Origin: Butyrivibrio proteoclasticus
GTDB lineage: Bacteria; Bacillota; Clostridia; Lachnospirales; Lachnospiraceae
Direction: 5' to 3'
DNA: 64,000 nt
Assembly (NCBI RefSeq): GCF_900115735.1
Contig: NZ_FOXO01000004.1
Span: 40,417 to 104,416, forward strand
Shown here: piece by piece, positions 9,663 through 18,828 of the stretch
How positions within the stretch are numbered: position 1 is the stretch's first letter
How the letters are laid out: each line of letters starts with the position of its first letter
The notes under the pieces: model-generated
Databases searched by the model: none
Seen by the model: only the letters and a program-made list of their open reading frames with translations
Told to the model about the DNA's origin: nothing
Program-made: the position numbers and the translations under genes

Positions 9663-9722
9663 GAATGTCGCTTGCGACACTCTCGCGCCAAGCGCGAATA
9701 TTTTAGCATTCATTTTCCTATT
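9663..9722 (-). repeat. structured intergenic repeat, copy 1
   Basis: Reading the minus strand, AATAGG is followed by three small stem-loops: GAAT..ATTC, then TCGCGC pairing with GCGCGA around a 3-nt loop, then TGTCGC pairing with GCGACA around two bases. A second copy with the same order and a nearly identical centre lies at 36501-36561, but the flanking stems differ while still pairing. It sits in the msrA leader, just past the secDF terminator. A TG-extended TAAAAT overlaps the first stem and could be the msrA promoter. Confidence 0.6.
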
Positions 9723-9726
9723 ACAT

Positions 9727-9760
9727 AAAAAAATCGGAGATATGGATAAACCATATCTCC
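9727..9760 (-). terminator. terminator after secDF
   Basis: On the minus strand GGAGATATGG pairs perfectly with CCATATCTCC (10 bp, 5-nt loop) and is followed by GA and seven T, 21 bp after the secDF stop. Confidence 0.9.
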
Positions 9761-9780
9761 AACATCTTATACTATGAAAA

Positions 9781-12069
9781 TTACTTTGCAAACAATGTTT
9801 TGAACTTTGTCTTAAGATCATACCACATTGGTGATGCAATAAAGATTGATGAATATGTACCACAAACAACACCAACCATAAGTGGAAGTGCAAATGCCTT
9901 AATGTCTGCTACGCCAAATACATAAAGGGCAGCTACAGTGAAGAATGTTGTTGCTGAAGTAAAGATACTTCTTGTAACTGTCTGAGCTACACTGCCATTA
10001 ACAAGCTCTGCTTCTTCTTTTCTGTTTGTTGCATTGTGAAGGTTCTCACGGATACGATCGAATGTAACGATTGTATCGTTGATTGAGTAACCTACAATTG
10101 TAAGTATAACAGCGATGAATGTGCTACCTACTGAAAGTCTTGTAAGGGCATATGCTGTAACAACTACTAAAGCATCATGTGCAAGAGCTATAATTGCTGC
10201 TGCACCAAACTTGATATCCTTAAATCTGATCCATATATATATAAGCATAAGGACAAGGGCAACAAGAAGCGCCTTAACAGCACTGGATCTCATCTCTCCA
10301 CTGATTGTTGAGCTGATTGTCTCAGCTGCAATATTATCAGCAGAAACTCCATAGTTGTTCTCAAGAACTTCCTCAACTGCTTCTCTCTGAGAAACATTAA
10401 GAGTTGATGTCTTAAAGATTACCTGATTTGTGCCAGATACTGTCTGGATCTGAATCTCATTGATTCCTGCAGCGCTCTTGATATCATTTGCTACTGTGCT
10501 CTCAAGCTCAGCAAGCTCATAAGATCTGTCAAAAGTAACTGTTGTTGATGTACCACCAACGAAGTCAAGGCTGTAGTTGAATGCACCCTTTCCTGCTGAT
10601 GCGTTAACTGCCATTGTAATGATACCAACTACAAGTACTGCACATGAAACGAGATAGAATATTCTTCTCTTTCCAACGAAATCAAATTTCTTAACTGCCT
10701 TTGCCTTACCGTAGAGAACAGGATTCTCAAGTCCAAGGCCATAAAGTATTGAAGTAATAAGTCTTGTAACTACAAGAGCTGTGAACATTGAAAGGATGAT
10801 ACCAAGCATAAGAGTCTCAGCAAATCCTTTTATTGAACCGGTTCCACCAATTCTAAGAACGATAGCTACGATAAGAGTTGTGATGTTACCGTCAAGGATT
10901 GATGAAAGAGCCTTGTTGTAACCGTTCTTTCTAGCTTCATCAACTATCTTACCGGCAGCGAGCTCTTCTTTGATTCTGGAGAAAACAAGTACGTTAGCAT
11001 CAACCGCCATACCGATTGAAAGAATAATACCTGCAATACCAGGAAGAGTAAGTGTCATATCAAATGCGGAAAGAAGGAATACCATAAGTCCGCAATAGAA
11101 TGCAAGTGCAAGTGTAGCTGAAAAACCAAGGAGTCTGAAGATCACAATCATCAGCACTGCAATAAGCGCAAAACCAACTGCCGCTGCAATAAGTGATGTT
11201 CTGATGGCATTTGAACCAAGCTGAGCACCTACAACGTTTGATCTAAGTTCGTTAAGCTGAAGCTTAAGTCCACCGATTCTGATCATAGAAGCAAGGTTCT
11301 GAGCCTCTTCAAATGAACTCATTCCTGTGATAACAGCCTTACCATCAGTTATCTCTGCCTGAACCTTAGGAACAGAAATGAACTGGCCGTCATAGTAGAT
11401 ACCGATTGTCTCTCCAGCTGCATAGGCTTTCTTAGTAGCCTCAGCAAAAGCTGTCTTACCCTCTTCTGTGAACTCAAGAGAAACAACAGGCTCCTGTGAA
11501 CCATATGAATCCTGCTGAGCTGCAGCCTGAGCAACTGATACCTGGTCTCCTGAAAGAACTATAGAACCATCTGCCTGAAGCTCTTCAAGTGTCTTGTTCA
11601 GAACGTAACCAAAAAGAATGTTACCTTCTTCATCAGTCTCAAGGCCGCCTTCTGCAGTAACTCCTGAGTGATATGTGTAGTTCTCATTACCTTCTGCATC
11701 AGTCTGAGCAATAAAGTAAAGATTACCTGGCTGTCCGAGATCCTCCAAGATTGCATTGGCATCTGAAACACCAGGAATCTCTATATTGATTCTGTTAGAA
11801 CCTTCCTGATAAACAAGTGCCTCTGTGCTGTACTGATCTACACGCTGCTGAAGCTTGTAGATTGTATCAGACATATCCTCCTTATCAGGATTCTCATCTC
11901 CAACAACTTCATAAGTGATGCTGACACCACCTGCAAGATCAAGTCCTAAATTAATACTGGATAAAGAACCTGACTTGTCTTCACCGAGTCCATACACTGC
12001 TGAATATCCAACTCCCCCCAGCAGTAACAGAACGATGATAAGCGCTAAAACTGACTTTAAGCGTTTCAT
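9781..12069 (-). CDS. secDF: fused protein-export membrane protein SecDF
   Basis: Auxiliary motor of the Sec translocase that uses the proton gradient to pull proteins out. One 762-residue polypeptide contains both halves. The SecD half starts with a membrane segment, then GLDLAGGVSITYEV, the large P1 exported domain, and GIAGIILSIGMAVDANVLVF in the transmembrane core. The SecF half has FVGGTSTTVTF and IVGYSINDTIVTFDRIREN. The start at 12069 (MKRLKSVLAL) has GGGAGG. It lies 23 bp after the SCIFF maturase gene, a neighbourhood often seen for SCIFF loci. Confidence 0.94.
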   Translation of the reverse strand: MKRLKSVLALIIVLLLLGGVGYSAVYGLGEDKSGSLSSINLGLDLAGGVSITYEVVGDENPDKEDMSDTIYKLQQRVDQYSTEALVYQEGSNRINIEIPGVSDANAILEDLGQPGNLYFIAQTDAEGNENYTYHSGVTAEGGLETDEEGNILFGYVLNKTLEELQADGSIVLSGDQVSVAQAAAQQDSYGSQEPVVSLEFTEEGKTAFAEATKKAYAAGETIGIYYDGQFISVPKVQAEITDGKAVITGMSSFEEAQNLASMIRIGGLKLQLNELRSNVVGAQLGSNAIRTSLIAAAVGFALIAVLMIVIFRLLGFSATLALAFYCGLMVFLLSAFDMTLTLPGIAGIILSIGMAVDANVLVFSRIKEELAAGKIVDEARKNGYNKALSSILDGNITTLIVAIVLRIGGTGSIKGFAETLMLGIILSMFTALVVTRLITSILYGLGLENPVLYGKAKAVKKFDFVGKRRIFYLVSCAVLVVGIITMAVNASAGKGAFNYSLDFVGGTSTTVTFDRSYELAELESTVANDIKSAAGINEIQIQTVSGTNQVIFKTSTLNVSQREAVEEVLENNYGVSADNIAAETISSTISGEMRSSAVKALLVALVLMLIYIWIRFKDIKFGAAAIIALAHDALVVVTAYALTRLSVGSTFIAVILTIVGYSINDTIVTFDRIRENLHNATNRKEEAELVNGSVAQTVTRSIFTSATTFFTVAALYVFGVADIKAFALPLMVGVVCGTYSSIFIASPMWYDLKTKFKTLFAK

Positions 12070-12092
12070 TGTAATACATCCTCCCATATAGC

Positions 12093-13523
12093 TTATTCGG
12101 CCATAGCCGCCTTTATCATAATCGCACACTCGATACGCTTTCTCTGAAGCTCACAACCGTGCTTATATGTCGTATTGATATTGCCATTGAAATTATAGGC
12201 GTTTGCAGCACATCCACCGCTGCAATAATATCTGGCAAAACATTTTTCACATTCAGGTCTTGAATAAACATTGCTCTTTTTGAATGTCTCCTGAATGTCA
12301 GGTCTTGTAATACCTTCAAATACGTTACCCATAATGAAATCTTCATTACCAACGAACTGATGACAAGGATAAAGGTCTCCCCATGGTGTAACTCCCAAAT
12401 ACTCACATCCTGAACCACATCCTGAAAGTCTCTTAGCTACGCAAGGGCCACCCTCAAGATCGATGTTGAAGTGGAAGAAATTAAAGCCTCTTCCCTCTTT
12501 CTGTCTCTCGAGATAGAACTTCGCAAGCTTGTCATACTCTTCGCAAAGCTTTGGAATATCCTCATCCTTTAATGAGTACCAATCCTCAGGCTTGGCAACT
12601 ACAGGCTCAACTGAAATCTGTTTAAACCCAAGATCTGCAAGATGCTTAACATCCTCTGAAAAATCAAGATTATTGTGAGTAAATGTACCTCTTACAAAGT
12701 ATCTGAGCTGATGACGGCTCTCTGCAACTTTCTGGAACTTAGGAACTATCTCATCATAGCTTCCCTGTCCGCCGCGCTTAGGACGCATTGCATCGTGAAC
12801 TTCCTTACGTCCGTCAATAGAAAGGACAATATTGCCCATTTCCTTATTTACATACTCAAGAATCTCATCGTTTAAAAGAGTTCCGTTTGTTGTTATCGTG
12901 AAACGGAAATTCTTATTGTGTTCTTTTTCAATCTGGCGGCCGTACTCAACGATCTTTTTAACGACCTCCCAGTTCATAAGTGGCTCACCGCCAAAGAAAT
13001 CTACTTCAAGATTTCTGCGATTTCCTGAATTCTTAACAAGGAAATCAAGTGCTGCCTTACCGACTTCTTCTGTCATGAGAGCTCTTCTTCCGTGATACTC
13101 TCCCTCATCGGCAAAACAATATTTACATCTGAGATTACAGTCATGTGCTATGTTAAGGCAAAGAGCCTTGATAACTGTCTCTCTGTTCTGGAATTCATCT
13201 ACATAGTTCTCATATACATCATCAGTATAAAGAACCTGTGCCGCTCTGAGCTCTAAAAGTTCCTCAACTGCCTCTTTGATATCTTCTACAGAGTACTTAT
13301 CTGTTATCTCTGAAAGCTTTTTAACTTCATCAAACAGCCATCCAAAATCCTCTTTTGAAGCTTCTTCCTGTCCGTCTGAAACTGCCGCTGTACCGTACTT
13401 GGCAGCAAGTTTCTCCTCTACAATATTAACTAAATCAAAAACAACATCATCAACAACGTGTACTGAACCGCTGTTAACATCCAGAACAATGTTATAACCG
13501 TTGTTCTTATAAGCGTGAATCAT
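12093..13523 (-). CDS. SCIFF radical SAM maturase
   Basis: Radical S-adenosylmethionine enzyme with a SPASM domain that installs thioether cross-links in the six-Cys SCIFF peptide encoded just upstream at 13629-13775. The radical SAM cluster motif is CNLRCKYC (Cys 129, 133, 136). The N-terminal region starts MIHAYKNNGYNIVLDVNSG and resembles a peptide-recognition domain. The C-terminal auxiliary-cluster region is Cys-rich: CGSGCEYLGVTPWGDLYPC, then PECEKCFARYYCSGGCAANA. The start at 13523 has AGGAG five bases upstream. It is separated from the substrate gene by a perfect 10-bp hairpin with a T tract, which probably lowers enzyme relative to peptide output. Confidence 0.93.
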   Translation of the reverse strand: MIHAYKNNGYNIVLDVNSGSVHVVDDVVFDLVNIVEEKLAAKYGTAAVSDGQEEASKEDFGWLFDEVKKLSEITDKYSVEDIKEAVEELLELRAAQVLYTDDVYENYVDEFQNRETVIKALCLNIAHDCNLRCKYCFADEGEYHGRRALMTEEVGKAALDFLVKNSGNRRNLEVDFFGGEPLMNWEVVKKIVEYGRQIEKEHNKNFRFTITTNGTLLNDEILEYVNKEMGNIVLSIDGRKEVHDAMRPKRGGQGSYDEIVPKFQKVAESRHQLRYFVRGTFTHNNLDFSEDVKHLADLGFKQISVEPVVAKPEDWYSLKDEDIPKLCEEYDKLAKFYLERQKEGRGFNFFHFNIDLEGGPCVAKRLSGCGSGCEYLGVTPWGDLYPCHQFVGNEDFIMGNVFEGITRPDIQETFKKSNVYSRPECEKCFARYYCSGGCAANAYNFNGNINTTYKHGCELQRKRIECAIMIKAAMAE

Positions 13524-13555
13524 AAAATCTCCTAAAACTAAACTCTGCGAGTTGT

Positions 13556-13587
13556 GCAAAAACTAGGCAGCGGCCTCGGCCGCTGCC
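13556..13587 (-). terminator. hairpin terminator between SCIFF peptide and its maturase
   Basis: GGCAGCGGCC and GGCCGCTGCC form a perfect 10-bp GC-rich stem with a 2-nt spacer (13566-13587), followed on the minus strand by TAG and five T. The position suggests partial termination, giving much peptide and little enzyme. Confidence 0.8.
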
Positions 13588-13628
13588 CGATAACTTAATC
13601 CTACAAAACCAATATTCTTCCAGTTAGA

Positions 13629-13775
13629 TTACTTGCTGAGCTGCTCGCAACTCTGGTTTCCTACTGTGCATGATGTCTTGCATGCTGACTGGCATGATGT
13701 CTGGCACTCGCCACATCCGCCCTTTTTCATTGACTCTTTAAGATTTCTTGTTACTAATGACTTTACGTGCTTCAT
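13629..13775 (-). CDS. SCIFF ranthipeptide precursor (48 residues)
   Basis: Ribosomally made peptide of the 'six cysteines in forty-five residues' family. It starts MKHVKSLVTRNLKESMKKGG, and its C-terminal part reads CGECQTSCQSACKTSC and then TVGNQSCEQLSK, giving exactly six Cys in the conserved spacing. AGGAGG lies six bases before the ATG. The adjacent maturase would form Cys thioether bonds. Family members are nearly universal in Clostridia; their biological role is still poorly defined, with signalling proposed. The gene has its own likely promoter at 13833-13861. Confidence 0.95.
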   Translation of the reverse strand: MKHVKSLVTRNLKESMKKGGCGECQTSCQSACKTSCTVGNQSCEQLSK

Positions 13776-13832
13776 AAATTGCCTCCTACTTGAAATGTGA
13801 ACTGTTCCACTTTCGAGTTTTTACATCGACCT

Positions 13833-13861
13833 AGTATACCATATATTGGTAAATTATTAAA
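13833..13861 (-). promoter_or_regulatory. likely promoter of the SCIFF operon
   Basis: Minus strand TATACT (-10, 13833-13838) with TTTAAT (-35, 13856-13861) at 17 bp spacing. It lies in the gap after the CNNM gene and about 58 bp before the SCIFF start. Confidence 0.45.
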
Positions 13862-15137
13862 GTGTTTCTTTTGCATCCTCTTTTGTGACATTATTAGCAG
13901 TTAACAGAACTTTGGTAATTCTGTTTCGCTTTATTCCACGGGCAGTTAGCGTAATACCATTATCTAATGTAACGGTCTCACCATATCCCGGCAGTCTGTC
14001 AAGCTTTTCGATCATAAGTCCGCCTATGGAATCATAATCTTCAGAATCAAGTTCTGTCCCAAGAGCATCATTTATATCATCAAGCTTCACGTTTCCTTCG
14101 ACAAGATACTTATTGCCGCCTACATGTCTTATGAGTTCATCCTCATCAGAATCATACTCATCTCTGATCTCGCCTACGATTTCTTCAAGAAGGTCCTCCA
14201 AAGTGATCATTCCGACTGTAGTTCCGTACTCCGAAAGGACAAAAGCAACGTTCTGGCTTCTTTCTCTCATTTCCATGAGAAGATCGGCAGTCTTTTTATA
14301 CTCATATGTATAATAAGCTTTTCTGAGGCAGTCCTTTATCTTAAAATTATCCTTATCCTGAATAAGGACCAGATCTTTCACATTTATCAGACCAATAATA
14401 TTGTCCTGATCTCCGCCTTCATAAACAGGAATTCTGGTGTACATATCCTCGCGAAAGACTTTCATAACCTCACTGTAATCAGCATCTGAGCTGACACAGC
14501 ACATATCAATTCTCGGAATCATGATATCTTTTGCATGAGCATCACTAAAATCAAATACGTTGTAAATGATTTCTTTTTCTCCGCTCTCAATCACACCATC
14601 CTCATGACTGACATCCACATAAGTCTTAAGTTCTGTTTCAGTCATGGTCTGCTTGTTTTTAATATCAATCCTGAACAACTTCAAAATCAGGGTAGCAACA
14701 CCATTTATGATAAAGCTGAAAGGATGAATTATGGCCATGATAAATAAAATAACATTCACATACCACAGTGACATTTTCTCCGCATAGGCAGTTGCTACCG
14801 TTTTAGGAATAATCTCTCCAAAAATCAGTACGATCAAAGTCAATACTCCGGTACCAATGCCAATCGCAAAACTGCCAAACACATCCGTAACATAAACTGT
14901 CATCAAAGCAGATGCACTAAGATTGACAATATTGTTGCCAATCAGAATCGCAGACAATATTTTTTGAGTGTCTTCGCAAATTGAAAGAACTCTTTTTGCC
15001 CGCTTGTTCCCTTCATCAGAAAGGGATTTCATTTTCACCTTGTTAACAGTCATAAAAGCTGTTTCAGCAGATGAAAAAAACGCAGATAACAAAACAAGTA
15101 CAATTAATACTGCGAGCTGTATCGCGTGTGTATCCAA
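13857..15137 (-). CDS. CNNM/CorC-family (HlyC-type) membrane protein with CBS pair
   Basis: Hemolysin-C/CorC-type protein of 426 residues linked to Mg2+/Co2+ transport. The N-terminal CNNM domain has about four membrane segments and the family motif LSAFFSSAETAFMTVNK, then GEIIPKTVATAYAEK. A CBS pair follows (MIPRIDMCCVSSDADYSEVM and VAFVLSEYGTTVGMITLEDL), then a CorC_HlyC transporter-associated domain (LVEGNVKLDDINDALGTEL). It lies 12 bp after rhaM and is probably co-transcribed with it. The exact ion and direction of transport are unknown here. Confidence 0.9.
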   Translation of the reverse strand: MDTHAIQLAVLIVLVLLSAFFSSAETAFMTVNKVKMKSLSDEGNKRAKRVLSICEDTQKILSAILIGNNIVNLSASALMTVYVTDVFGSFAIGIGTGVLTLIVLIFGEIIPKTVATAYAEKMSLWYVNVILFIMAIIHPFSFIINGVATLILKLFRIDIKNKQTMTETELKTYVDVSHEDGVIESGEKEIIYNVFDFSDAHAKDIMIPRIDMCCVSSDADYSEVMKVFREDMYTRIPVYEGGDQDNIIGLINVKDLVLIQDKDNFKIKDCLRKAYYTYEYKKTADLLMEMRERSQNVAFVLSEYGTTVGMITLEDLLEEIVGEIRDEYDSDEDELIRHVGGNKYLVEGNVKLDDINDALGTELDSEDYDSIGGLMIEKLDRLPGYGETVTLDNGITLTARGIKRNRITKVLLTANNVTKEDAKETL

Positions 15138-15149
15138 AACTTCCTCCTA

Positions 15150-15464
15150 TCAATCCAAATGAAATACCGGATGAAGATCGATAGCTACCGGGCTGTTGTC
15201 CGGATTGGTTTCCATAATATCAGCCATAAAATCCCACCATTTGCGATTAATAGCTGTATCAGCGCCTTTAGCCCAAAGCTCTTCATCCTCTATTTCAATA
15301 TAGCCATAGAGAATATCTGTCTCTTCATCAAGGAATATGCTGTAGTTGCGTCCACCATGCTCATGAATCATTTCCTGCATTTCAGGCCACAACTCATTGT
15401 GTCTCTTCTCGTATTCCTTTTCCATCCCCTTGTAAAGCTTCATTTTAAAACCTTTTCTGATCAT
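15150..15464 (-). CDS. rhaM: L-rhamnose mutarotase
   Basis: Small dimeric enzyme that interconverts alpha and beta L-rhamnose. The 104-residue protein matches the family along its length: MIRKGFKMKLYKGMEKEYEK, the active-site block RHNELWPEMQ, then NYSIFLDEE, RKWWDFMADIMETNPDNSP. The gene is alone here, with no rhamnose isomerase, kinase or aldolase nearby, between hisS and the CNNM gene. Its sugar may therefore be rhamnose or a related deoxysugar handled elsewhere. Confidence 0.88.
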   Translation of the reverse strand: MIRKGFKMKLYKGMEKEYEKRHNELWPEMQEMIHEHGGRNYSIFLDEETDILYGYIEIEDEELWAKGADTAINRKWWDFMADIMETNPDNSPVAIDLHPVFHLD

Positions 15465-15526
15465 ACCTTCTTACTCCCCTTATATTTTATTCATACAGCC
15501 AATGGCCGTTTTTGGCAAAAGACATA

Positions 15527-16792
15527 TTAATTAAGCGGATTGAGATAGAATTCCTTCACATCCTCATATCCCTGCTCCAAAAGCTGCTGTTTCTGGAACT
15601 TCTTGTTCTTATTCATACGAACAACCAGTACCTGATTGCCTTCAAGTCGCTCTTTCTGAGCCTCCGAAATAATCTCGGAAAGTCTCTCTCCTTTGATTCC
15701 CTTTTCAATAAGGAATGCCTGTTTTTTGCTCTCTCCCGGAATCTTAAAACCTTCATCCATCATGATCATGATGATTCGCTCAAAACCAATTGAAAAGCCA
15801 CATGCAGGAGTATCCTGACCGAGGAACTTTCCAACCATCTTGTCATAACGTCCGCCGCCACCGCAGCTTCCGCCGTACTGAGGCATTGATACTTCGAAAA
15901 TAGTACCTGTATAATATGACATTCCTCTTACAAGTGTAGGATCAAATACCATTTCAAACTGAGCTGTCTTGGTCGCATCAACACTTGTGATGATCTCTTC
16001 AAGGCTCTCTCTTACCTCTGTGTCAAGGAAGTCACCAAGTTTTTCAGCAATTATCTTAAGACCAGAAATGTCTGTTTTGCCCTCAACGCTTCTGAACAGA
16101 TCAAGGTATTTGTCAATTGCTGCTCTTTCAAAGCCTTCTTTTTCAAGCTCTTCAGAGACACCATCGATACCGATTTTATCCATCTTATCAAGAGTTATAA
16201 ATACGTCATCATAGCTTTCCTCAGGAAATCCACTATATGCTGCCATAGCCTTTAAAATACGGCGCTCATTTATTCTTATCTTAAAATCCTTAAATCCAAG
16301 TCTTCCAAGAGTTGTAGTGGTAGCAAGGATAAGCTCTATCTCTGCAAGGTTGGTAGCCTCACCAAGAATATCAATATCACACTGCATAAACTGACGATAT
16401 CTACCTTTCTGAGGTCTGTCAGCTCTCCATACATTGCCCATCTGAAGTGCTTTAAATGGAGAAGGAAGCTCGCTTGCATGATTTGCATAAAAACGAACAA
16501 GAGGAACTGTAAGGTCATATCTAAGACCGGAATCTGTTAGATCATTCTCCTCTTTAGCAGTCGCTAAATTAAGCTTTTCTCCTCTTTTCATAACTTTGAA
16601 AATAAGCTTTTCGTTTTCTCCACCCTGCTTACTGTTAAGATTTGCAAGTGATTCAACACAAGGTGTCTCTATAGAAGTAAAACCAAATTCTGCATAAGTC
16701 TTTTTTATAACTCCAATGCAGTAATCTCTAAGCTGCATTTCTGAAGGCAGAATATCCTTCATGCCGGTAACCGGTTTCTTAATAAGTGCCAT
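15527..16792 (-). CDS. hisS: histidine--tRNA ligase, eukaryotic-like branch
   Basis: Class II aminoacyl-tRNA synthetase of 421 residues. It begins KPVTGMKDILPSE, with motif 1 region FTSIETPCVES, motif 2 region FKALQMGNVWRADRPQKGRY, the histidine-recognition loop LVRGMSYYTGTIFEV, and motif 3 region GGGGRYDKMVGKFLG with GFSIGFERI. The C-terminal anticodon-binding domain is present. The segment LRYDLTVPLVRFYANH and RYRQFMQCDIDILGE resemble the eukaryote/archaeal-type HisRS rather than the common bacterial form (which has LRPEGT). Some Clostridia carry two HisRS types, so a second hisS could exist elsewhere. No T-box leader is visible in the 77-bp upstream gap. Confidence 0.9.
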   Translation of the reverse strand: MALIKKPVTGMKDILPSEMQLRDYCIGVIKKTYAEFGFTSIETPCVESLANLNSKQGGENEKLIFKVMKRGEKLNLATAKEENDLTDSGLRYDLTVPLVRFYANHASELPSPFKALQMGNVWRADRPQKGRYRQFMQCDIDILGEATNLAEIELILATTTTLGRLGFKDFKIRINERRILKAMAAYSGFPEESYDDVFITLDKMDKIGIDGVSEELEKEGFERAAIDKYLDLFRSVEGKTDISGLKIIAEKLGDFLDTEVRESLEEIITSVDATKTAQFEMVFDPTLVRGMSYYTGTIFEVSMPQYGGSCGGGGRYDKMVGKFLGQDTPACGFSIGFERIIMIMMDEGFKIPGESKKQAFLIEKGIKGERLSEIISEAQKERLEGNQVLVVRMNKNKKFQKQQLLEQGYEDVKEFYLNPLN

Positions 16793-16869
16793 AAATAACC
16801 ATCCTTAATCCTTGAAATAATAATAAACACGAAATATTTTACACTTACCACATTTTCTTTGCAATGGCT

Positions 16870-18828
16870 TTAAGAATTGTGCTCTTTTATAAACTGTATA
16901 AAGCTTTCTCTGGGCATTGGCCTTGCATAAAAGAACCCCTGAACATGATCACAGCCAAGCCTGATTATCTGCTTAGCCTGCTCTGCAGTTTCAACGCCTT
17001 CAGCCACAATTTCTTTTCCCAAAGACTTAATGATCTTTATCATGTTTAACATGACCATATATGATGTCTCTGAATCAAGTGCTGATTGAACAATACTCTT
17101 ATCAAGTTTAAAAAGCTTTAGTGGAAGCAAGGCCATTCTTGAAAGATTGGAATATCCGGTTCCAAAATCATCCATGGAAAAAGTAATCCCGGCCTTAAGA
17201 AGTTTGCCAAGATTCATATCCATAACATCGGTGATATCTTTTTCCCAGGTCTCAGTTATCTCAAGATTTATATGTTTGGAATCAACATTGTATTTTTTCA
17301 ATGTGCCAAGTATATTTTCTGCCAGATTAGTCTGAATGCAATCAACTATAGACAGATTAACCTCCACATATTCTATTCCGTAGTCCGTGATTCCCGTTGA
17401 GGAAATCATCTCACAGACGTTCTCAAGCACATAGCGGTCAATTTCAAGAACACTTCCGTTTCTCTCAGCAACCGGCATGAATACTGCAGGCGAAATAAAT
17501 CCAAGTTTAGGATCCTTTAGACGCACGAGCGCTTCGCAGGATGTAAATTTCCCATCTGAAGGAGAAAAAATCGGCTGATAATAGACATCCAAAAGCCCGT
17601 CTTCGAGAGCCCTTTTGACTATTCCATCAATCTTCTTATCATGTTCAACATATTTAAGATTCAGTTCTGACAACCTTAAAACATCCCTGTTATGCCTAAG
17701 AAGTGCTTTTTGCATAACACTCCATATCTCATTAAACCTTTCAAGGGAGTCTGCTTCACTTGGAAATCCCAGAGCGCATGGACTCTGAAAAAGCTTAACT
17801 TCATTATTTTTTAAAATCCATTGGTCTTTAAACCTTATCTTAATCTGCTCTGCAGTTTTTTTAATTACAGCATCATCCGGATCTGCATCCGGGATCAGCA
17901 GGATAAATGTGCTGTCAAATGGGTAAAAAAGACTTCCGTCAGGGCACAATTTCTTTAGATAGTCTGATATCTGTCTAAGGAGTTCAGATGATGTTTCAAC
18001 TGATTCTTCGCTAAGAAACACATCGAGTTTATCCACATACACTCCCAAGAGCGAAAATGTCTTTTTCTGCAACAGATTCGTAGAAATCGTGAACTCAAGA
18101 GCTTTCTTAGTTCCTGCCCCTGAAGTCAGATCTACAAATTCACTGGGATTTTGGAATGTGTAAACACACAGCAAAAGAGCTATCGATACTGAAAATTCAA
18201 ATATAGAGCTGGATCTTGTCAGTATCCTTATGGGAATGCCTGCTGCCATAAGTAAATAGTAGACCACCAGAGCTACCTGTTTTTCACTGCTAAAAGATTT
18301 TTTGTACTTAATGATAAGGTAAGCTGCAAAAATCAAGTAAACCCATACACTCAGATATATTATTACGCCCTGAGGATATATATATCTGGTATCCGCATTT
18401 TCATCGAACCTATAAAAGAAATCAGTAAATATACTACTAAAGATAAATAAAAAAGAACAAAGCGTCGGAAGCACAAAAACAGTCTTTTTTACAAAGCCTT
18501 GTATTTCAATTCGAAAAATGGCAAGTCCATAGAGAACAGACAAAAACGGCATTGTATAAATGCATAGTTTCTCAAGCATTACCAGCACACAGACCGTTTG
18601 GTAACCAAGAGACATTTTGGCAAAATCAGACTGTATCCATACTTTGTGTATGAGGCCCAACAGGCTCATGCAAAAAGCATTAAAAAGCAGCCCTCCAAAT
18701 ATGTCATTTTGCCTGCTGTAATAATGTTCTCCGAATACATGCACAAAAACAGTAATAAAAAGAACCACCATAGAGCATAATGCAAAGCATATTTCGTAGT
18801 TTTGTGGATTTGTTAATAAATTCATCAT
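16870..18828 (-). CDS. membrane-bound EAL-domain c-di-GMP phosphodiesterase
   Basis: A 652-residue signalling protein. About seven membrane segments occupy residues 10-240, followed by a GGDEF-like fold that has lost its GGDEF signature (no such motif visible), then an EAL domain from about residue 400. All EAL catalytic positions look intact: CEALVRL, the Asn of VNLS, EITE, DDFGTGYS, KLDKS, EGVET and QGFFYARP. It should hydrolyse cyclic di-GMP. Its ATG overlaps the stop of the upstream degenerate homologue by one base (TGATG), so they are translated together. Confidence 0.88.
   Translation of the reverse strand: MMNLLTNPQNYEICFALCSMVVLFITVFVHVFGEHYYSRQNDIFGGLLFNAFCMSLLGLIHKVWIQSDFAKMSLGYQTVCVLVMLEKLCIYTMPFLSVLYGLAIFRIEIQGFVKKTVFVLPTLCSFLFIFSSIFTDFFYRFDENADTRYIYPQGVIIYLSVWVYLIFAAYLIIKYKKSFSSEKQVALVVYYLLMAAGIPIRILTRSSSIFEFSVSIALLLCVYTFQNPSEFVDLTSGAGTKKALEFTISTNLLQKKTFSLLGVYVDKLDVFLSEESVETSSELLRQISDYLKKLCPDGSLFYPFDSTFILLIPDADPDDAVIKKTAEQIKIRFKDQWILKNNEVKLFQSPCALGFPSEADSLERFNEIWSVMQKALLRHNRDVLRLSELNLKYVEHDKKIDGIVKRALEDGLLDVYYQPIFSPSDGKFTSCEALVRLKDPKLGFISPAVFMPVAERNGSVLEIDRYVLENVCEMISSTGITDYGIEYVEVNLSIVDCIQTNLAENILGTLKKYNVDSKHINLEITETWEKDITDVMDMNLGKLLKAGITFSMDDFGTGYSNLSRMALLPLKLFKLDKSIVQSALDSETSYMVMLNMIKIIKSLGKEIVAEGVETAEQAKQIIRLGCDHVQGFFYARPMPRESFIQFIKEHNS

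Noticed and set aside
15126..15530. Plus-strand 134-codon frame
   Set aside because: Antisense to rhaM, whose family signature is clear.
16793..16869. T-box leader for hisS
   Set aside because: The gap to the neighbouring gene is only 77 bp with no T-box-like sequence.
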